Source of the DNA: Desulfosarcina widdelii
GTDB taxonomy: Bacteria > Desulfobacterota > Desulfobacteria > Desulfobacterales > Desulfosarcinaceae
NCBI RefSeq assembly: GCF_009688965.1
Contig: NZ_AP021875.1
Coordinates: forward strand, 2,728,001-2,792,000
DNA: 64,000 nucleotides
Reading direction: 5' to 3'
The position numbers and the translations under genes were made by a program. Under the pieces are notes generated by a model that made no database searches, was not told where the DNA came from, and was given only the letters and a program-made list of their open reading frames with translations. Below are positions 1 to 9,152 of the stretch, piece after piece. Within the stretch, counting starts at the first letter, position 1. Each line of letters opens with the position of its first letter.

Positions 1-744
1 GGCTGTGGGCGCCCAGCAGCATATTACCGGTGGCCAGCAGGGCGTCTTCGGCGGGACAGGAGGCATCCTTGTCCGCGGCGACCACAATCGCGGCAGGGGC
101 TCCATGAAACAGCAGGTCGCGCTCCCCCTGCTCCCATTGTTCCAGTCCCCGTTCGACGGTGGCATAATGATCCCGGTAATAGGATTCCAGTTCCGGACGG
201 CCCAGCCATTTCAGACCACGCCGCAGCCAGGTTTTTTCCGCCAGCCGATTGGTCTTCCGAAAAAAATTGCCGACCGATCGCGCCAGCGCGACCACCGCCT
301 GGCGATTCGGCAGAATCGTGAAGGTCCACGGCTGACAGTTGGAGCCCGACGGGGCGGTGACCCCGATTTTCACCAGATCCTCCAGGAATGTCCCATCCAC
401 CGGCTGATCGGTAAAGTTGCGGCAGGAGCGACGTGATCCCATGAGATTGACCAGCGCGGCGGTGTCGAAGCGACCGTGGGGCAGCCAGCGATTGTCTGCG
501 GAAAAGTTGGCAAATCTAACCAGCTCGGGATCCAGCGCCGCCACCTGGACGGCCTCGGTGGGGCACACCGCGGCACAGTGCCCGCAGTTCATGGACTCGC
601 TGCCGGTCACGACCGCCTTGTCCGCTTCCATCGTGATGGTTTCCTTGGGACAGACCGCCACACACTGCCCGCAGCCGATGCAGAGGTCGGCATCGATTGT
701 CGTGGTTACGGATCGGCTGGAGGATTGGATCGGTTTATCGCTCA
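1..744 (-). CDS. 4Fe-4S ferredoxin-nitroreductase fusion protein (3' end outside window)
   Basis: The first 248 residues are visible; the C-terminus runs off the left edge. Residues about 15-70 hold two [4Fe-4S] clusters: CIGCGQCVAVCP, then CGHCAAVCP. A nitroreductase-like FMN fold follows, with the active-site segment RRSCRNFTDQPVD and then GVTAPSGSNCQPW, typical of the family. Such fusions are common in anaerobes and are thought to pass electrons from the clusters to FMN for reduction of nitro or related substrates; the substrate is unknown. AAGGA lies 8 bases before the ATG. A dispersed inverted-end repeat sits directly upstream. Confidence 0.85.
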
Positions 745-795
745 TTAATTTATCCTTGCAGCTTGCTTGACTTGAATTGAGTCCGTATTAAAATT

Positions 796-919
796 GACGA
801 CTTCGTAAAAAGCCCGATATCGGCGTTACGCTTCATCCCTCGTCACTGCGGAGTACGCTAAGTACACCTCATTCCTCGGGATTCGCAAGCCTCGATCTCT
901 GCCTTTTTACGAAGCCGTT
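796..919. repeat. Dispersed MITE-like repeat, family A, copy 1
   Basis: A non-coding unit of about 120 bp is bounded by a perfect 12-bp inverted repeat (CTTCGTAAAAAG at 801-812, CTTTTTACGAAG at 903-914). Its interior (GATATCGGCGTTACGC, CGTCACTGCGG, CTCATTCCTC, GGATTCGCAAGCC) recurs at 61,494-61,617. Both copies lie just upstream of the start of a minus-strand gene. Confidence 0.85.
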
Positions 920-972
920 TTAAAAAATTGACTTTTTATCGGTCCGTTAGAAGTCTATTGAGGAAACGATCC

Positions 973-1842
973 ATGAAAGAACGCCCCCACTACAACCGGT
1001 TTATCTCTTCCGTAATGTGGAACCTGCTTTTGATTTCGGCGGGTTCCGCGGTTTTCGGCATCGGGTTGAAATCCATCGCCATCCCCCACGGCTTCATCAC
1101 CGGAGGGATTTCGGGCCTGACCCTGCTCATTTACTATGTCAGCGGCCTGCTGTCACCGGGTTTGTGGTACCTGCTGCTCAACATCCCCATCTTTCTGATC
1201 GGCTGGATTCATATCAGCCGGCGGTTTTTCTTCTACAGCCTTTACGGCATGGCCGCGCTTTCGGCGGCCATCGATCTGATCGGTTTTCCCCTGCCCATCC
1301 ATGAACCGATCCTGGCGGTTCTGGCCGGCGGCGTACTCATGGGCGCAGGTTCCGGCATCATCCTGCATTCGCTGGGATCGGCAGGCGGCCTGGACATTGT
1401 GGGGATCATCCTGCACCAGAAATTGAACGTACGCGTGGGGACGTTCTTCTTTACGTTCAACCTGGTCCTGTTTGCCTTCAGTTTCGGATTTCTGGAGGCC
1501 GATCTCGTCCTGTACTCCCTTTTCATGAGCTTCATCTCTTCGCAAACCATGGATTACGTGCTCACGATTTTCAACCAGCGCAAGATGGTTATCGTCATAT
1601 CCGATCTCAACGACAAAATTGCGGGGGAAATCCACTCCCGGCTCAATCGGGGCGTCACCTTTCTCAACGGAAGCGGCGCCTACACAGGCAAAATCAAGAA
1701 GGTCATCCTCACCGTGATTCACAACTACCAGCTCAAACGGCTGGAAGAGGCGGTTTTATCCATCGATCCGGAAGCCTTCATTATTACGGAAAACACCTTC
1801 AATGTTTTGGGCAGGGGGTTTTCCAAACGCAAGGAGTATTGA
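973..1842 (+). CDS. YitT family membrane protein (DUF161-DUF2179)
   Basis: This 289-aa protein has five to six hydrophobic segments in residues 15-190, including glycine-rich stretches such as GGVLMGAGSGIILHS and SAGGLDIVG that are typical of YitT/DUF161. A soluble C-terminal DUF2179 domain follows (GVTFLNGSGAYTGKIKK). The family is an uncharacterised inner-membrane protein group; no substrate can be named. AGGAAACG, 5 bases before the ATG, decides this start over an upstream in-frame ATG at 928. It appears monocistronic. Confidence 0.85.
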   Translation: MKERPHYNRFISSVMWNLLLISAGSAVFGIGLKSIAIPHGFITGGISGLTLLIYYVSGLLSPGLWYLLLNIPIFLIGWIHISRRFFFYSLYGMAALSAAIDLIGFPLPIHEPILAVLAGGVLMGAGSGIILHSLGSAGGLDIVGIILHQKLNVRVGTFFFTFNLVLFAFSFGFLEADLVLYSLFMSFISSQTMDYVLTIFNQRKMVIVISDLNDKIAGEIHSRLNRGVTFLNGSGAYTGKIKKVILTVIHNYQLKRLEEAVLSIDPEAFIITENTFNVLGRGFSKRKEY

Positions 1843-1945
1843 TGGCCCATGGTACGGAACGGTATCGGATCGATTTCGATAGCGATTTCGGCAGGAAATA
1901 CCCTTCGTTAATGAAAGGATAGACTTTCTTCCGTATAAAGAAAAC

Positions 1946-1986
1946 GCGCCGCGGATATCCGCAAAAATAGTGGATACCCGCAGCGC
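1946..1986 (-). terminator. Probable intrinsic terminator of the porin-lipoprotein operon
   Basis: Read on the minus strand, a 15-bp stem with two G-T/A-C differences (GCGCTGCGGGTATCC against GGATATCCGCGGCGC) is followed by GTTTTCTTT. It lies 20 bp beyond the lipoprotein stop codon. The T-tract is short, so efficiency is uncertain. Confidence 0.6.
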
Positions 1987-2008
1987 GATGTTTGAGTTGC
2001 TTAGGCCA

Positions 2009-2218
2009 CTATTTCGGGCTGGGATCCTCCGTGGCCTCTTTCTCTTCAGTCTGTTTCGATGATTCCCCGTAAACGACAACACCGCCCCGATCACCAGAGA
2101 AAAGTCCAGGCCCCGGTTTCTCATCCCTGTCGTCGTGGTACTCGAAGGGCTGCGGCGATGCGGCACAGCCGGCAATCAGGGCTGCAATCGCCAACGCTGC
2201 GATCCATTGGCGGTCCAT
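2009..2218 (-). CDS. Small lipoprotein
   Basis: This 69-aa protein opens with a lipoprotein signal peptide: MDRQW, a hydrophobic run, then the lipobox LIAGC with the lipidated Cys at residue 18. The mature part is short, polar and proline/acid-rich, with no known domain. Its ATG overlaps the stop of the upstream porin gene (TGATG), so the two are translationally coupled and probably co-expressed in the envelope. The function is unknown; an accessory role to the porin is inferred from coupling only. Confidence 0.7.
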   Translation of the reverse strand: MDRQWIAALAIAALIAGCAASPQPFEYHDDRDEKPGPGLFSGDRGGVVVYGESSKQTEEKEATEDPSPK

Positions 2219-3498
2219 CAGAATTTCACCCGCATACCGGTCATGAACGCATTGATATTGTCGTAATCGGCGCCGTTCCTGTCCAGTTTGTGGAGCCGGT
2301 AGCCCAGATAGGCTTCGGTGCCCCACTCCTGGATATCCTGGACCATCTGAAAACCGATGGTGTCAGCATCGTCTCCATCGGCGGCGATGTCCGAATAGCG
2401 TCCGTAGTCGGCCGAAAGGGAAGTCACCCCCAACGGACACCAGCGACCCCGGTAGCCGAACTTGGTATAGAAAAACCCGCCGTCGTCCCGGCCGCTTTTG
2501 TGATCGCGCGTACCCATGGCGAAGGTGCCGTTGAAGCCGCTGTCATGGAGAACGGAAACCGACCCGGACATCTGGTCGTCTATCGTGTCCGAGGTGCTGC
2601 CGGGATTGGCGTAGGCCGCCCCGGCCGCCAGTTTGAAGGCGTCCACCCGTGCGCTGTAGCGCACGGCGAAGTCACCGCCGCCGTCGGACACATAGGAGGT
2701 CGATCCCGTAAACCCGTTGAACGAGGGGCTGTCATAGCGAATGCGTTCGTCGCGGCCCAGACCATCCATATTGCTGAAAGCATTGCCGATGGCGGTTGCG
2801 GACAGGCCGCCCGTACTCGAATCATAGAACCGCTGGCCGCCGGCCATGTCCCCAACGCTTGAGTACCCCACCACGCCGGTTCCGGAAAGATCCACCTCCG
2901 CGATACCATCCGAGGCCGTCGACCCCCAGCCCAGGGAGAACTTTCCGAGGGTATTGGCATCCACCCACAGATCCAGATGGCGCTTTTCGAATCTGTCATT
3001 CGGGGTGTAGCGTTTGTCTTCCTGCCAGACCGCATTGCTGGGATTGGTCTGATACTCCACCTCGATTTTGGTCCCGATCTCATAGCGCTCGTTGGGGTTG
3101 ATGGATCCCAGCAGCCCGATACGGGTGGAGGAATTGTCGTTGTCCACCAGGTAGAGGTCCTCGTTGTGGCCATCGTCACTGTAGAGTACCGCCTTGTTCA
3201 CCTGGCCGTATACCTTGATGCTGGCCTTGGGGTTGCCGGTCTTGACCGCTGCCGGGCTGTCCGTAGCTGCCTTGACCGTGGCCTTGGCCGTCTGGCCTTT
3301 GAGGGCCTCCACCTGCTGCTGCAAGTCGTTCAGGGCCTTTTGCTGGGCTTCGATCTGCGTTTGCTGCTGCCGGATGATCTTCTCAAGCCGGTCCAGGGTT
3401 TCCTGATCGGCCCCGAGGACCGGCGATGAGACCATGAAGCCGGAAACGAGTAGTACCGAAGCCGCACACAGAACAAGCCGCCATTTTCTCATTACCAT
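2218..3498 (-). CDS. Outer-membrane porin with N-terminal coiled coil
   Basis: The 426-aa product has a signal peptide (MVMRKWRLVL... ending near SSPVLGA), then a periplasmic coiled coil (residues about 30-75, RLEKIIRQQQTQIEAQQKAL), then a beta-rich barrel ending in Phe (MTGMRVKF), the usual outer-membrane signature. It resembles DcaP/OprP-like trimeric porins with a coiled-coil stalk; the substrate is unknown. AGGAGGT stands 4 bases before the ATG at 3498, and a second ATG at 3492 is possible. It is coupled to the downstream lipoprotein. Confidence 0.8.
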   Translation of the reverse strand: MVMRKWRLVLCAASVLLVSGFMVSSPVLGADQETLDRLEKIIRQQQTQIEAQQKALNDLQQQVEALKGQTAKATVKAATDSPAAVKTGNPKASIKVYGQVNKAVLYSDDGHNEDLYLVDNDNSSTRIGLLGSINPNERYEIGTKIEVEYQTNPSNAVWQEDKRYTPNDRFEKRHLDLWVDANTLGKFSLGWGSTASDGIAEVDLSGTGVVGYSSVGDMAGGQRFYDSSTGGLSATAIGNAFSNMDGLGRDERIRYDSPSFNGFTGSTSYVSDGGGDFAVRYSARVDAFKLAAGAAYANPGSTSDTIDDQMSGSVSVLHDSGFNGTFAMGTRDHKSGRDDGGFFYTKFGYRGRWCPLGVTSLSADYGRYSDIAADGDDADTIGFQMVQDIQEWGTEAYLGYRLHKLDRNGADYDNINAFMTGMRVKF

Positions 3499-3763
3499 AT
3501 CCACCTCCTGCTTGGTTTGCGATTGAATGCTGTCAACACCCGCCCATAGCCGCTTACGGACGGGCACCATTTGAAAAAATCGTCTGGGGGTCGCCGGGCA
3601 CCGGATTCACGCCGATGGTCGTGTCAAGGTAAATAGAGGATGCGAGATGTTTCAGTTCGGGGTCCGGTTGAAAGCTTTTCATAGCATTTTAAGCAAATAT
3701 GTGCAAACAAAGTGTACGCATAAACGGGAAATCGGATTTAAACCCCATGCAAAGGTAGAGTGA

Positions 3764-4978
3764 ATGAGAATTCTGGTTGTCAACTGCGGCTCCTCATCGT
3801 TGAAGTACCAATTGCTGGACATGGATGGCGAACGAATCATGGCTTCCGGACTGATGGAACGTATCGGCGAACCCATCGGCAGGGTGTCCCACCGGACACA
3901 AACGGCTTCGGGTCCGATTCACCAGGTTACATTCGAACGAACGATGACCAATCACCGCGCAGCTTTTCGTGAGGCGATCCGTCAACTCACCGCCTCCGCC
4001 ACGGGGGCCATTGCCGGCCCGGAAGAAATTGACGCCGTGGGCCACCGGGTGGTTCACGGCGGCGAAGCATTTCGGGAACCCACCCTGGTGGACCCGGCTG
4101 TGCTGGACGCCATCGAAAAGACGATTCCCCTGGCCCCCCTGCACAATCCGGCCAACCTGATGGTGATCAACATCGCCCGGGAACTGTTTCCCTATATTCC
4201 CCAAGTTGTGGTTTTCGACACGGCCTTTCACCATACCATTCCACCGCATGCCCGCCATTACGCCCTGCCCTGGTCCTATTACGAAGAACTGGGCGTCCGC
4301 CGATACGGATTCCACGGCATCTCCCACCGGTATGTGGCCCGGGAGGCGGCCCGGCGCCTGGACCTTCCCCTGAAGAGCGTCAACCTGATCACCGCCCATC
4401 TGGGAAACGGTGCCAGCATCTGCGCCATCAGGGATGGTGCCAGTGTGGACACCTCCATGGGCATGACGCCGCTGCAAGGCCTGATCATGGGAACCCGGGC
4501 CGGCGATCTCGACCCCGGCGTGATGATGTATATTGCCAGGCGCCTGAACATGTCCGTGGACCAACTGGAGGAGGTGCTGCAGAATGAAAGCGGTTTGAAA
4601 GGCATCTGCGGAATGAACGACATGCGGGACATTCAGAAGGCGGCCGAATCCGGCAACGAGCGCGCCCGTCTGGCCCTGGACATGTTCGCCCATCGCTGCC
4701 GGCACTATATCGGCGCCTACGCATTTGAACTCGGCCGGGTGGACGCCCTGATTTTCACGGCCGGTATCGGTGAAAACGATGCGCATATCCGTGCGGCCTG
4801 CTGCGGGGGCTTGGCACCCCTCGGATTGGAGTTGGACCCGTTTAAAAACCAGGCGCCGGAGGACCACCATGGCGAGATATCGGCGGCCGGCAGCCGGATC
4901 AAGGCGTATGTCATCCCCACCAACGAGGAGTTGGAGATCGCCCGCCAGACGGTAAAGGTGGTTGGATCGTTGGGGTAA
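3764..4978 (+). CDS. ackA: Acetate kinase
   Basis: The 404-aa length is normal for the family. AckA interconverts acetyl phosphate plus ADP with acetate plus ATP in the cytoplasm. Motifs visible in order: NCGSSSLKYQL near the N-terminus, VGHRVVHGG, RRYGFHGISHRYV, HLGNGASICAI, GTRAGDLDPG and FTAGIGENDAHIR. No phosphotransacetylase gene lies nearby; the next gene is a CoA-transferase, which would offer another route between acetyl-CoA and acetate. The start is well supported by alignment to the family N-terminus. Confidence 0.95.
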   Translation: MRILVVNCGSSSLKYQLLDMDGERIMASGLMERIGEPIGRVSHRTQTASGPIHQVTFERTMTNHRAAFREAIRQLTASATGAIAGPEEIDAVGHRVVHGGEAFREPTLVDPAVLDAIEKTIPLAPLHNPANLMVINIARELFPYIPQVVVFDTAFHHTIPPHARHYALPWSYYEELGVRRYGFHGISHRYVAREAARRLDLPLKSVNLITAHLGNGASICAIRDGASVDTSMGMTPLQGLIMGTRAGDLDPGVMMYIARRLNMSVDQLEEVLQNESGLKGICGMNDMRDIQKAAESGNERARLALDMFAHRCRHYIGAYAFELGRVDALIFTAGIGENDAHIRAACCGGLAPLGLELDPFKNQAPEDHHGEISAAGSRIKAYVIPTNEELEIARQTVKVVGSLG

Positions 4979-5014
4979 GGGAAACGGAGTTAGGAAACCG
5001 AGCCAGGACACCCA

Positions 5015-5055
5015 TGAACGTCGAACATCGAACGTCCAACTTCGAACTTCGAATA
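5015..5055. repeat. 7-bp tandem repeat
   Basis: Six units of a 7-bp motif (consensus TCGAACN, first unit lacking one base) lie head to tail between ackA and the CoA-transferase gene, ending in a run of A. It codes for nothing obvious. Confidence 0.75.
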
Positions 5056-5141
5056 AAAAAAGTAAAATTTCCGGCCCGGGCAAACGGTCATTGAAAGCCA
5101 TTCCCAAGGAGCGTATATAATTCCAACATTGAGGACCGGTA

Positions 5142-5176
5142 CCATGGGAACGAGCGGGTGCTGCTCGATCCCATGG
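5142..5176. promoter_or_regulatory. Long palindrome upstream of the CoA-transferase
   Basis: Perfect 8-bp arms CCATGGGA/TCCCATGG enclose a second 5-bp stem CGAGC/GCTCG around a 7-base loop. It lies 65 bp before the CoA-transferase start and has no T-tract, so a 5'-leader hairpin or protein-binding site is more likely than a terminator. Confidence 0.5.
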
Positions 5177-5240
5177 CGCCCGGGATATTTGCAACGCATG
5201 GTTAGAACTAAATTAGGCGAAAAACAAAACGGAGAACCCC

Positions 5241-6734
5241 ATGTCGGAAGATCGTATTCGCTATAAATCGCTCCTGGACAAAGTCACCGATCCGGACGCG
5301 GCGTGTCAGCATATTCAAAATGGTACCAATGTATTCATTTCCGGCTTCACCGCCGGCTACCCCAAACTGATTCCCCAGGCCCTTGTCCGCCGGGCCAAGG
5401 CCGGAGAACGGTTGAAGATCAATCTGTTCGCCGGCGCATCGACCGGCGATGCCGTGGACGGCGTGCTGGCCGAGGCCGATCTGGTCGATTGGCGGCGGCC
5501 CTACATGAGCAATCGCATCATGCGGCAGAAAATCAACCAGGGGAAGATTCACTTCAAGGACGATCACCTTTCGCGCCTCTCCGCCCAAGTCCGTGACGGG
5601 AACTGGGGCAAGGCCGATTTGGCTGTCGTGGAGGCCGTGGCCATCACGAAAAAAGGGCACCTGATCCCCACCATGTCCGTGGGCAACACGCCGACCTACG
5701 TTCGGGAAGCCGAGAAAATCATCATCGAAATATCCGCAGAGCCCCTGGACCTGGAAGGCGTCCATGACATCTTCATTCCCGAGGATCCCCCTTACCGCAT
5801 GCCCATTCCCATCTACCGCGCGAGCGACCGTATCGGCAAGCCGTTCATCGACATGGACCCCAACAAGGTGGTGGCCATTCTTTACAGCCGGGAAGAAGAC
5901 AGCTGCGCAGTGTTCAACGAGCCGGATACCGTATCGCAAAAAATCGCCGAACACATCCTGGACTTCGTGGCCCACGAAATCGACCATGACCGCATGCCCC
6001 CTTCCCTGCCCTGGCAGTCCGGTGTGGGCGACGTGGCCAACGCGGTCCTGAATGGATTCATCGAAAACAAGTTCTTCAAAACCATCGATCTCTATTCCGA
6101 GGTCCTGCAGGATGCCGTGCTGGATCTGATCGACCTGGGAAAAGTGCGCGCCGCCTCCGGTTCCGCCATGACGCTTTCCCACAAAGCCCGCGAACGGTTC
6201 TACAAAGAACTGTACCGCTACCGGGACAAAATTATCCTCAGGCCGGTGGAGATCTCCAACGCACCGGAAGTCATCCGGCGTCTGGGAGTAATCGCCATCA
6301 ACACGGCCATCGAGGTCGATATTTACGGCCATGTCAACTCCACCCATGTCATGGGGTCCCAAATGATGAACGGCATCGGCGGCTCCGGCGATTTCATCCG
6401 CAACGGGGGCCTGTCCTTCATCGTCACACCCAGCACGGCCAAGGGCGGAAAAATTTCGGCCATCGTGCCCATGGTCTCCCACGTGGATCACAGCGAGCAC
6501 TCGGTGGACGTGGTGGTTACCGAATACGGCCTGGTGGACACCCGCCCCCTGACCCCGCGCCAGGTGGCCGAACAGGTGATCAAAAAGTGCGCCCATCCCG
6601 ATTTTCGCGATCTTTTGTGGGATTATTACCAGCAGGCCATCCGAACCACGGGCGGACACGAGCCGCATATCCTGAGCGATGCTTTCGCCTTTCACGAACG
6701 CTTCATGGCCACCGGCGACATGCACGAGGGATAA
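5241..6734 (+). CDS. Acetyl-CoA hydrolase/transferase family protein, probable succinyl-CoA:acetate CoA-transferase
   Basis: The 497-aa protein matches the long, single-chain class I CoA-transferases (Cat1/AarC type). Visible signatures are the N-terminal GTNVFISGFTAGYPK, the catalytic-glutamate region DLYSEVLQDAV, and the glycine-rich NGIGGSGDFIRNG near residue 385, which forms the oxyanion/CoA site. It moves CoA between acyl groups such as succinate and acetate. In acetate-oxidising anaerobes the enzyme activates acetate at the expense of succinyl-CoA; the exact substrate pair cannot be read from sequence. GGAG precedes the ATG. Confidence 0.85.
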   Translation: MSEDRIRYKSLLDKVTDPDAACQHIQNGTNVFISGFTAGYPKLIPQALVRRAKAGERLKINLFAGASTGDAVDGVLAEADLVDWRRPYMSNRIMRQKINQGKIHFKDDHLSRLSAQVRDGNWGKADLAVVEAVAITKKGHLIPTMSVGNTPTYVREAEKIIIEISAEPLDLEGVHDIFIPEDPPYRMPIPIYRASDRIGKPFIDMDPNKVVAILYSREEDSCAVFNEPDTVSQKIAEHILDFVAHEIDHDRMPPSLPWQSGVGDVANAVLNGFIENKFFKTIDLYSEVLQDAVLDLIDLGKVRAASGSAMTLSHKARERFYKELYRYRDKIILRPVEISNAPEVIRRLGVIAINTAIEVDIYGHVNSTHVMGSQMMNGIGGSGDFIRNGGLSFIVTPSTAKGGKISAIVPMVSHVDHSEHSVDVVVTEYGLVDTRPLTPRQVAEQVIKKCAHPDFRDLLWDYYQQAIRTTGGHEPHILSDAFAFHERFMATGDMHEG

Positions 6735-6806
6735 TGACTGAAATTAAAAAATACGGTTCTCTGGTAAGCTCAAGCTCCCTTTTTTTAACGGGTCTCCAGT
6801 TTTGTC

Positions 6807-6838
6807 ATTCCGGACGGAGCGAAGCGGAGATCCGGAAT
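6807..6838. repeat. Short intergenic palindrome (REP-like)
   Basis: ATTCCGGA/TCCGGAAT arms surround a purine-rich loop, within the context GTCATTCCGGA...ATCCGGAATCCAGGAA. This type of palindrome occurs in many bacterial genomes between genes. Confidence 0.6.
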
Positions 6839-6903
6839 CCAGGAAGGTTCATGGGATTTCTGGATAGCGCATTAATGAAAAGCAAGGGCAATAGGAATCT
6901 TCA

Positions 6904-7755
6904 ATGAAAGCATATCTGGAACTTTGCCAACGGGTCATCGACGAGGGGGTGTGGATCGAGAACGCCCGCACCGGAAAGCGTTGTCTGACGGTCATCAATG
7001 TGGATCTCGAATATGACGTCAGCGATGGCACCTTGCCGGTATTGACCACGAAGAAACTGTTCTGGAAACCGGCGATCGCCGAAATGCTGGGCTACCTGCG
7101 CGGCTACCAGAGCGCGAAGCAGTTTCGGGACCTGGGTTGCAACACGTGGAACGCCAATGCCAATGAGAATGCCGACTGGCTGGCCAATCCGTTTCGCGAA
7201 GGCGAGGACGACATGGGGCGCTGCTACGGCGTTCAGGGCCGGGGGTGGCGCAATCCCGAGGGCAGGGAAATCGACCAGCTGCGAAAAATCGTCGATGATC
7301 TGTCCAGGGGTTTCGACGACCGGCGGGAAATCATGACTTTTTACAATCCGGGAGAGCTGGACCGCGCCTGCCTGGCCCCCTGCATGCACACCCACACCTT
7401 CAGCCTGGTGGGTGAGCATTTGTATCTGACCAGCTATCAACGCTCGGACGATCTGCCCTTAGGGCACGGGTTCAACCAGGTTCAGGTGGGCTGGCTGTTG
7501 ATGATTATGGCCCAAATCACCGGCAACAAGCCGGCCAAGGCCTTCCACAAAATCGTCAACGCACACATCTATGAGGACCAGTTGGAGCAGGTGAGAAATA
7601 TTCAGCTCAAGCGGGAGCCGTATGCCCTGCCGAAGCTGAAAATCAATCCGGATATCCAGTCATTGGAAGATCTGGAAACGTGGGTCACCATAGACGATTT
7701 CGAACTGGAAGGGTACCGGCATCATCCCCCCATTCAATATGCCTTTTCGGTTTAA
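6904..7755 (+). CDS. thyA: Thymidylate synthase (ThyA type, 283-aa subfamily)
   Basis: The enzyme methylates dUMP to dTMP using methylene-tetrahydrofolate. The 283-aa length and motifs match the proteobacterial ThyA subfamily found in Vibrio and relatives: catalytic Cys in [11 protein letters not shown], phosphate-binding [10 protein letters not shown], the deoxyuridine-binding Asn in GHGFNQVQ, and [11 protein letters not shown] with its His and Tyr. The QRS-D-D variant replaces the more usual QRS-(A/C)-D. It stands immediately before the Wadjet operon with a 146-bp gap, so it is probably a separate transcription unit. Confidence 0.93.
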   Translation: MKAYLELCQRVIDEGVWIENARTGKRCLTVINVDLEYDVSDGTLPVLTTKKLFWKPAIAEMLGYLRGYQSAKQFRDLGCNTWNANANENADWLANPFREGEDDMGRCYGVQGRGWRNPEGREIDQLRKIVDDLSRGFDDRREIMTFYNPGELDRACLAPCMHTHTFSLVGEHLYLTSYQRSDDLPLGHGFNQVQVGWLLMIMAQITGNKPAKAFHKIVNAHIYEDQLEQVRNIQLKREPYALPKLKINPDIQSLEDLETWVTIDDFELEGYRHHPPIQYAFSV

Positions 7756-7780
7756 GGTGAAGCGCCTTGCCAAATAAGTC

Positions 7781-7809
7781 TTGAAATCCATTGTCTTACT
7801 GGATATCTC
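7781..7809 (+). promoter_or_regulatory. Possible promoter of the Wadjet-like operon
   Basis: A TTGAAA hexamer is followed after 17 bp by TATCTC, 92 bp upstream of the first gene of the operon. The -10 match is weak. Confidence 0.3.
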
Positions 7810-7901
7810 AAAGATATTAGGCAATAACCGCGCAACCCGGGAATTTTATCCATCCCGAATTCGGTTCTAAGTATCATTTTTTACGAACGGTAGCGGCAAC
7901 C

Positions 7902-9152
7902 ATGCCAATCACCACTTTCCAGGGGTTTCTGGCCACGGCAAACCTGCACCACGGTCTGCTGGTGGACCTGTGCGCCGAGGCCGGGGTAATCGGCCGGGCC
8001 AAGCTTTTAGCCTACATGGAGCGGCACGGCGTCGCCCCGATGGATAAGGAAGCCCTGATCCAACGGTATCGACGCGCGGCCATCCTTTATGAGGAAACAG
8101 AGGATACCTATACGGTCAACCCTGTGGTGGCGGGGCTGGTCAACTTCTATGAACGTCGCGGGCGGCTGACCCACGCCGAATTTCTCAAGGACCAGATCGT
8201 CGATATCGGCAACCTTACCGACGCGCTGCAACAGGCCCTGTTCGCCGACCCACCGGAACCGGAACGAATCGCAGACACCGTGGATAAGCTCTACCTGGTG
8301 GTGCGGCAGGTACGTGAAAGCGGGTATCAGCACTACCAGGCCTGCATGCGCGCATTCGGGGACATGAAGCGCAACAGCGAAGGCAAACGCATCGACCAGC
8401 GCATCGAGGATCTCAAGACCGTCAACCGCCGCTATATCGAGCCCTTGAGCGAGTTGATCGACCCCCATGCCGAGCCGGTGCGCAAAATGGCCCGCCTGAG
8501 AAGATGCATGGCCGACCTGGCCGACCGTACCGGCCTGTTGGCGGATTCCGTGGAACTCAGCGACCGGCGGCAGCGCCTGTTGATCGACATTCAATACATC
8601 GATTACACGCTCATCCACCATTTCGAAACCCTGATCGACACCAGCCGGTCCCTGCTCAACTCGCTGATCGAGGAAAAGACCATCAAGGAAGCCCTGGCCA
8701 AATGCCTGGGCGATCTGGATGCGGTTTGGCCCCTGCTCTCGGGCGAGACCGTCGTGGTTGCCGGGACATTGGCCAGCCAGGCACCGGGCATGGAGCGCCT
8801 GGGCCTGTTCTTCAACGATGTGGTCCACCGCCGGTATGTGGCACGGCCACGGCCGCTCTCCACAAGCCTCCCGCAGGAAGCCCGGGCCGAAAGTCTGCTG
8901 TTGTTCGAAGAGCAGTTGCTGAAACAAATCCGCGAGGCCCGTGAAATTGCGGACTGGCCGGCATTCGTAAACCGTGAATTCTCCACCTACCCGCCCGCCG
9001 AACGGCTCAAGGCCATTGCTCTGCCCTTGGTCATGGCCAGCCCGCCTTTCCGGGTCACCCCCACCGGAAGGACCTTTCACGGGGATCTCAACGAATTTAC
9101 CATCGAGATGGAGGATTTCGGCATCGTCTGGGAGGAAAGCCATGCCGGTTAA
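7902..9152 (+). CDS. jetA: Wadjet JetA / MksF-like kleisin subunit
   Basis: The 416-aa protein is the first of four overlapping genes with the order and sizes of a Wadjet (Mks) operon. The N-terminal 80 residues look like a winged-helix dimerisation domain (LVDLCAEAGVIGRAKLLAYM); the rest is alpha-helical with long charged helices, as in MukF/MksF. In known systems this kleisin bridges the SMC heads and recruits the MukE-like protein; the complex extrudes and cleaves circular plasmid DNA. The call rests mainly on operon context plus helical pattern. The stop overlaps the next start by 11 nt. Confidence 0.8.
   Translation: MPITTFQGFLATANLHHGLLVDLCAEAGVIGRAKLLAYMERHGVAPMDKEALIQRYRRAAILYEETEDTYTVNPVVAGLVNFYERRGRLTHAEFLKDQIVDIGNLTDALQQALFADPPEPERIADTVDKLYLVVRQVRESGYQHYQACMRAFGDMKRNSEGKRIDQRIEDLKTVNRRYIEPLSELIDPHAEPVRKMARLRRCMADLADRTGLLADSVELSDRRQRLLIDIQYIDYTLIHHFETLIDTSRSLLNSLIEEKTIKEALAKCLGDLDAVWPLLSGETVVVAGTLASQAPGMERLGLFFNDVVHRRYVARPRPLSTSLPQEARAESLLLFEEQLLKQIREAREIADWPAFVNREFSTYPPAERLKAIALPLVMASPPFRVTPTGRTFHGDLNEFTIEMEDFGIVWEESHAG

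Noticed and set aside
3794..5194. Long open frame on the minus strand across ackA (466 codons)
   Set aside because: It is the antisense shadow of a strongly conserved acetate kinase gene, with no ribosome site or known domain.
5208..6725. 505-codon open frame opposite the CoA-transferase
   Set aside because: Antisense shadow in a GC-rich gene; low complexity in His, Gly and Val and no family motif.
6904..7755. thyA considered as part of the Wadjet operon or as dCMP hydroxymethylase
   Set aside because: A 146-bp gap with a possible promoter separates it, and it keeps the Asn typical of thymidylate synthase in GHGFNQ.
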